Assembly (NCBI GenBank): GCA_036346405.1 | Contig: CM070563.1 | Location: 19,077,022 to 19,141,021, forward strand | Source of the DNA: Phyllostachys edulis | Taxonomy: Eukaryota > Streptophyta > Magnoliopsida > Poales > Poaceae | Length of the DNA stretch: 64,000 nt | Direction: 5' to 3' | Shown: positions 59,265-64,000 of the stretch, one piece after another | Layout of the letters: the number at the start of each line of letters is the position of its first letter | Numbering within the stretch: position 1 is the stretch's first letter | Position numbers and translations under genes: made by a program | The notes under the pieces: generated by a model | The model's input: only the letters and a program-made list of their open reading frames with translations | What the model was told of the DNA's origin: nothing | Databases searched by the model: none

Positions 59265-59613
59265 CTCCTGACAAGATTAATTGCTAACGGTATGTGCTTG
59301 GTAGTACAAAAAAATACCAATTCGAATGAAACATCATGTATACATCATAGGTTTGACGCAATCCGTTGACGTGGTTTCAGCGGTCTACTGCCTAGGCTTC
59401 ACAGCAACCGCAGCGGCGGGCATGCGTTTGTAGCGTAGCGCGCAGCCCACTTTCAATTTCTACCCTACTTCCTTTTTACCGTCTGAACACAAAGCCTCGA
59501 TCGATACGTACGTATAGCTTTGTGGGGGTATACTACCGAGTCAAAATACATGCAGTATACTGGCCGCCGTACGTACGTACGTATGCCAGTATGCCACTGT
59601 AGCGCGGCCTCTC
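59265..59613. other. Upstream region of the ERF gene
   Basis: Contains a (GTAC/TACG)n-rich stretch near 59566-59585 (TACGTACGTACGTACG) and a GGCCGCCG near 59562 that resembles a GCC box. Regulatory use is only inferred. Confidence 0.35.
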
Positions 59614-59621
59614 TATAAATA
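59614..59621 (+). promoter_or_regulatory. TATA box of the ERF gene
   Basis: TATAAATA, 133 bp upstream of the ATG at 59754. It predicts a transcription start near 59645-59650 and a leader of about 105 bases. Confidence 0.75.
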
Positions 59622-59753
59622 GCCGCGCGTTGTGTAAGCTTAGCCACATGCAAAGCAAGGAGCTAGCTGTACCCGCTCACTGCTACACATAACCTAGCTT
59701 GCTCTCTCTGTCTAGCTACTACTCGAGTTGTGACCTCTCTCTCTCGTCGAGGG

Positions 59754-60117
59754 ATGGAGGACGGCAAGAGGGAGACGGGCACCAAGTACCGCGGCGTGAG
59801 GAAGCGGCCGTGGGGCAAGTTCGCCGCCGAGATCCGCGACCCGGAGCGCGGCGGCGCGCGCGTCTGGCTCGGCACGTTCGACACGGCCGAGGAGGCCGCG
59901 CGGGCGTACGACCGCGCGGCATTCGCGCAGAGGGGCGCCACCGCCGTGCTCAACTTCCCGGCGAGGCCGGCAGGGCTCCGGCTCGTCGTCGTCCGCGCCG
60001 GGCGGCTCGGCCGGTAGGGGCAGGGGCCACGGGGACACCGAGAAGATCGAGTTCGAGTACCTTGACGACAAGCTCCTCGACGAGCTCCTCGCCGACGACA
60101 AGAACGGTGGTAAATGA
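59754..60117 (+). pseudogene. Small group-IX ERF transcription factor, C-terminal motif frameshifted
   Basis: From ATG 59754: MEDGKRETGT, then one AP2/ERF domain (KYRGVRKRPWGKFAAEIRDP, RVWLGTFDTAEEAARAYDRA, GATAVLNFP), with the Arg/Trp contacts to the GCC box present. This compact form, with almost no N-terminal extension, is typical of ERF095-098/TDR1-like proteins, which act in ethylene/jasmonate defence responses. The open frame then runs PARPAGLRLVVVRAGRLGR and stops at 60015-60017 (87 residues). In another frame the sequence continues GDTEKIEFEYLDDKLLDELL up to TGA 60115-60117, the EDLL-like activation motif of this group. One base gained or lost near 59960 explains it. Either this is a pseudogene or a truncated non-activating allele, or there is a sequencing error. 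Confidence 0.85.
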
Positions 60118-61740
60118 GAGGCATGCGCGCATGCCTCGCTTGTTCTTGCATGCAGAGAAGAAGTGACCTACACAAATACATACGTACATGAACCATGCAC
60201 ATGCATATCTAAGATATCTTAAAACAAATATATACACAGCCATTATAAGAACAGTGCACCACATAGCATTGTTCATGAATTTGCATCTATAAATGCATAC
60301 ACATATAGGCGCACCATCTGACGATCAATTGATCATACTATACAATAAGGTGCTTTTGGTTTGGTGCCCTATAAACAAAAGCCACGTCGGACGCGCACAG
60401 TACGTACGTACACGTGTGTGATGAACGTGTACAGTACAAGATCGCATGCATACATACATACATATGGCCATTGTGTCTACCTCGAATGGAATCTGCGGAT
60501 CACATCGTCGGTCCGCGCCAATAATGTAATAATAATGTTATCAATGTGGCAATGGCAGAATTGAACCAACATTTCGGGTAATTGATGTTCTCTTGGAATT
60601 ATAGTAGTACCACCATCCATGGATCATGCATGAACCGTAATATTCTTTTGCTTTATCTCTTCGAATTTGTATGGTTCACGTACTCATTGCACCAAGCTAG
60701 TAGAGCTTTAATCTTTCTTTATACATATTGGTGGTTGCATGTATCTGCTCCACTCCAGTATTCCCACGTGTGATGTGTTGGGTGCTGCTGCTTTGCTTGC
60801 TTGGAATAGATGATGCATGAATGAGAAGCATTTGATGCAAAAAGGTGAGACTAACCAGAGTAAGAAAAGTGATAGATGAGAGTAAAGGAGAGATAATCGA
60901 ATCTAATCACATGATTAATTAAGCAAGGGACGAGGACAAAAGTATTATGTTTAATGAGATTAAGGTAGATCTTAGAAGATTCAAAAACATATTCTTCATC
61001 AGCTGATCACCTCATATATTGAATCTTTGTGTTTAAGTAAAATTCAACGTATCTAAAGCTTCAATTAAATATTAATCTTTTCATCTCGCTTCATACATCC
61101 AACATCTATTTCCATCATCTATCCATATTCCATACAAGTAATGCCATCGATCTTGACTTGCCCATATCACATCGTTTTTAACCAACAATATTATTGATCA
61201 TCATGCACACCAACTATTAATTCTAGCTCCTCTCATAAAACCATCTCTACCGCCAAACATTTGAGCTTCTCGATCCATCGAGTTGGCTAACTAGATCGTG
61301 GTACGATTGGTACAGTTGACCCATGTATGGACACAATATCGAAAGCCTATGATATTACAACAGCACCTCCAATCTAAATGTCACTTTTTTTGATAAGAAA
61401 ATGTGTCACGGTTGACTTTTACAGTATCCAAAATACAACTTTCACCTCTAATTTTTACTGTAATAAAGTATATAGAATTATAGGAATATATGATATATGA
61501 AAGTGATTTTGATAACAACCCCACCGGACGATGTTGTTTTCATGTAGCCGATCAGAATACCTGTAAATATATTAGTGATCAAAGATAAAAAAAGGTTACT
61601 CAATCATTTATTCTCTATCGGAAAATAGTGTTTGTTAAGCTCTCTCTCTATATAAAATAAGTGTTAATTTATTTTTAACAATGTGTTTGATTTCCACTGG
61701 CGCCTATCCCAGGGATCGAACGACGGTGGTGCGCACAATC
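60118..61740. other. Downstream of ERF, no gene seen
   Basis: AT-rich DNA. A stretch near 61385-61600 shares words with Stowaway bodies (AATACCTGTAAATATATTAG, TGATCAAAG) but has no clear ends. No coding frame recognised. Confidence 0.4.
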
Positions 61741-61754
61741 CAGCGCTCTGTATA

Positions 61755-62005
61755 TTTTTTTAGAGGGTACAAGACAGACACACACCCTACTCACACTACT
61801 ACACGCGCACGCGTCCCCCTCTATTGCACACGTTAGAAATTTTGTGAAATCATCAAAACCTCACGAGCGTAGACACACGCTTTTCTACTAAGAATGCACG
61901 CACGTATGTACCTAAATTATTTGATGACACGCACCGGATTCGATCTTAGGATCGAACCGAGGTGGACCACATACTCTCCCTCAACGCCAGCCACCCAATC
62001 GTTCT
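61755..62005 (-). mobile_element. tRNA-derived SINE
   Basis: Flanked by a perfect 14-bp duplication CAGCGCTCTGTATA (61741-61754 and 62006-62019). On the minus strand it starts GAGAACGATTGGGTGGCTGG, has a B-box GGTTCGATCCT and an A-box-like GTGGCTGGCGTTGAG, and ends in a short A-run (T-run at 61755 on the plus strand). 251 bp. This is the form of a grass SINE of tRNA origin moved by LINE machinery. Confidence 0.82.
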
Positions 62006-62019
62006 CAGCGCTCTGTATA

Positions 62020-62620
62020 ATCGACTAGCAGGAACTCATTCCTATCGCTACCCCTGGCTTGCTCAAGAGATCGATCAAGCCTCGAGTTACACGTTGGGCG
62101 CTCCCGCGCTCTGATCACCACGCATACGAAACTCGGATCGGATCAAAGTCCACCTAGGGTTGACTGCAATTTGTGTGGTCTCGGCTGTTCCCCCGGCTGT
62201 TGGCTGCAGGTCGGACGCTTTGAAATCCGCGCTTGTCCATACCAGTCAAGGGACCAGGTCAACAGAGCCACATGCCTGTATTGGCGTTTGACTTGTCGTG
62301 CTTCAACCGCGGGGACAGCCAGTGGCCACGTAAGCAACCGCTTCTGCTGTTGGTGCTGGCTGGGCCTTATCTCTTGCAGTGGCCGGGCCGGGCGGCTTGC
62401 TAGCTAGATGGGCCTCCTGATAAAACGGAATGGGCAGTGCTGACGTGCCATATTATAAACACACGTATTGCTTGTACCGCGTCCTGCGATGGGGTTAGAT
62501 CCGTCGTGGGATCATCCCATGAATCTTGAATGGAGACGCGTTAAGTTCGGGTTTATGATTGGAAACTCCACTCGGCGTCCGGTTTCTCGGACCAAACACA
62601 CCATCTATAGTTGGTCAATA
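62020..62620. other. Intergenic, no gene seen
   Basis: Moderately GC-rich; the frames at 62143-62407 on both strands mirror each other and look like chance. Confidence 0.4.
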
Positions 62621-62623
62621 TTA

Positions 62624-62905
62624 GAGCACGTCTAACGAGCTTATGCCCGCCAGAATGCTATTGCCATATAGGATTTTTTCGACGTGGATAAAAGAAAATA
62701 AAGAGAGAAAGATGCTGTCTACAATCAGAAGTCACTATAGCACAAGAAACAAGAAAAATATTAAAAGATTGTGTATTCTATAAAGACAACTAAAAAGACA
62801 ACAAATAGCTTATACTATTGTATGAAATGCCTTTAGTCTTTGTCTATAAGTGACATGAATAGTTGTTATAGACAAAGAAATTGCTCTATACCATTGTACA
62901 TGCTC
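62624..62905. mobile_element. Tourist-like MITE, copy E (inverted)
   Basis: GAGCACGTCTAACGAGC to ACCATTGTACATGCTC, 282 bp, flanked by TTA (62621-62623, 62906-62908). In the opposite orientation to copies A-D. Confidence 0.85.
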
Positions 62906-62908
62906 TTA

Positions 62909-63407
62909 GAGATGGCAACAGGTGAAGCTCCTCAGATCTATGCCTATCAGAAACCTCTCACCCACGAATGCCCTCGCTTGCAAGTGATTTGATAGACATC
63001 CTCGTCATGCCTGTATGCCCGCCAACACTTGTTTCAAAGGAGATCACACCAAGAATGCAGAGATAAAAATAAACAAACAATTTAAACGTAGCCACAACCA
63101 CTTAAAACTCAAACTAAACAATACCTTAAAACAAGAATTAAGACATGGTTCAACACTTGAAATTGTAATTAAACAAGAGTACAAACATGACCACAAATGG
63201 CGTAGTTCAACACTTAAAATTGAAAATAATAGGGCGTAGTTCAACAAGGCATAGTTCAAATCCAACAATTCAAACAAATACGATGAAAATAACAAAGATA
63301 CTCATGCATTTGCTAATCTGTCGAAATCGAGCAACACTCCTTGAGCTCCTCTTCGAGGTCATCAAGGCAAGTCCAAAAACTCTCTTCACCTCCTTCACCT
63401 ACAAACA
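62909..63407. other. Intergenic, no gene seen
   Basis: A stretch near 63100-63270 repeats CAACACTTAAAATTGAAA-like and TAGTTCAACA words in tandem. No gene recognised. Confidence 0.4.
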
Positions 63408-63737
63408 AGGTTGTTAGAATCGTGATCCTGAATCGGATCGAAGGTCCTTCAACAAGATTGCGAATCGTAGGATCGATGTAGAATATAAGATCCTATCTGA
63501 TTCTACCAAATAATCAATTTTTAAACCTACCTTGTATTTTAACGCTTCTATATTTTTAAAACTATACTTTTAGAACCTTTGTTTACCAAAATGTAGTGCA
63601 AAGGAAAGATAGTTCCTTATTTATGTAAATTACAATGGACTTGAAAAAATAAAAAGTAAAAGTTTACAAGGAAAGGGACATATGAAAATAATTATTTATG
63701 ATAAATCGGGTAGGATCCTATGAAAATTTTGATCATG
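63408..63737. mobile_element. hAT-like MITE, second copy, 3' truncated
   Basis: Starts AAGGTTGTTAGAATCGTGAT and follows the 58099 copy closely (TACCTTGTATTTTAACGCTT, CAAAATGTAGTGCAAAGGAA), but breaks off after TGAAAATTTTGATCATGATT, where gypsy coding sequence begins. Confidence 0.7.
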
Positions 63738-63740
63738 ATT

Positions 63741-64000
63741 GATGAGGGCATCTCTACAACACCTTCTTCTCCTCCACCTAATGCTCATGATATACGCCTC
63801 GAGTTGCCGATAGGACCAATAACAAGAGCACGTGCTAAGAAACTACAATCTCAGGTGAACTTGCTCCTTAATGAATATGTCATTGATTTTAATGAGAATT
63901 TTATACTACCTAAAAACAATGTTTTGCTTGTGCACAGGTTTGAAGATTCAGCGATGGACGGAAATCAAGGATATGCGACCGTCATCCAAGGAAGACCATC
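63741..64000 (+). pseudogene. C-terminal tail of a Ty3/gypsy polyprotein (runs off window)
   Basis: An open frame from 63741 to the edge reads STTPSSPPPNAHDIRLELP, then IGPITRARAKKLQSQVNLLL, NEYVIDFNENFILPKNN and MDGNQGYATVIQGRP. GPITRARAKKLQ-V is the conserved tail that follows integrase in many grass gypsy polyproteins. Everything upstream in pol is missing at the junction with the truncated MITE, so this is a fragment or starts at a deletion. The element's remaining 3' UTR and LTR would lie to the right. Confidence 0.65.

Noticed and set aside
59663..60276. Minus-strand frames of 67-179 codons over the ERF gene
   Set aside because: GC-rich antisense shadows of the AP2 domain; the sense strand has the conserved domain.

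Overview
The window is nuclear DNA of a grass (Poaceae). Its genes have plant-type introns, their products read as grass versions of known plant families, and most of the sequence is transposable elements typical of grass genomes: SIRE/Opie-like copia, Tat-lineage gypsy, MULE, CACTA, Tourist-like MITEs, a tRNA-derived SINE and L1-type LINE. All calls come from reading the sequence; no database search was run.

1-15222 is a stack of nested LTR retrotransposons. A minus-strand Ty1/copia element (1-5889, left part outside the window) sits inside the pol of a plus-strand Ty3/gypsy Tat-type element (5890-13729). That element has a 73-bp tandem array, an antisense accessory gene with its own TATA box and a 3' LTR. 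It in turn lies inside a second minus-strand copia-like element (13730-15222).

15513-23111 is a genic island: a dead copy of the Rubisco assembly chaperone RAF1 split by a solo LTR, an orphan first exon of an aspartate aminotransferase, and an intact five-exon HR-like lesion-inducing protein gene on the minus strand with a MITE just upstream.

24385-33436 is the most distinctive object: a 9.05-kb Mutator-like element with roughly 200-bp terminal inverted repeats and a perfect 9-bp target duplication. It carries a decayed MULE transposase, a spliced GRF zinc-finger gene and a convergent plant-mobile-domain (PMD) gene. Two minisatellite arrays lie where the N-terminal half of the transposase should be.

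33618-36501 has two MITEs and a 5'-truncated L1 LINE inserted at the end of one of them. 37550-39522 is an intact five-exon RING-HC E3 ligase of the AIRP2 type, followed by a tRNA-Ile(UAU). 39930-52155 is almost wholly DNA transposons: an Ac-like array, two CACTA elements, a long hairpin and three fold-back elements. 52582-56759 is a 4.2-kb solo LTR with 5-bp target duplication. 56770-63737 holds MITEs, a hAT element, a SINE and a small group-IX ERF gene whose C-terminal EDLL-like motif is out of frame. The window ends in the tail of another gypsy polyprotein.

Likely functional host genes are the HRLI gene, the AIRP2-like ligase, the tRNA and possibly the ERF. They do not form a pathway; the layout is gene islands separated by transposons.
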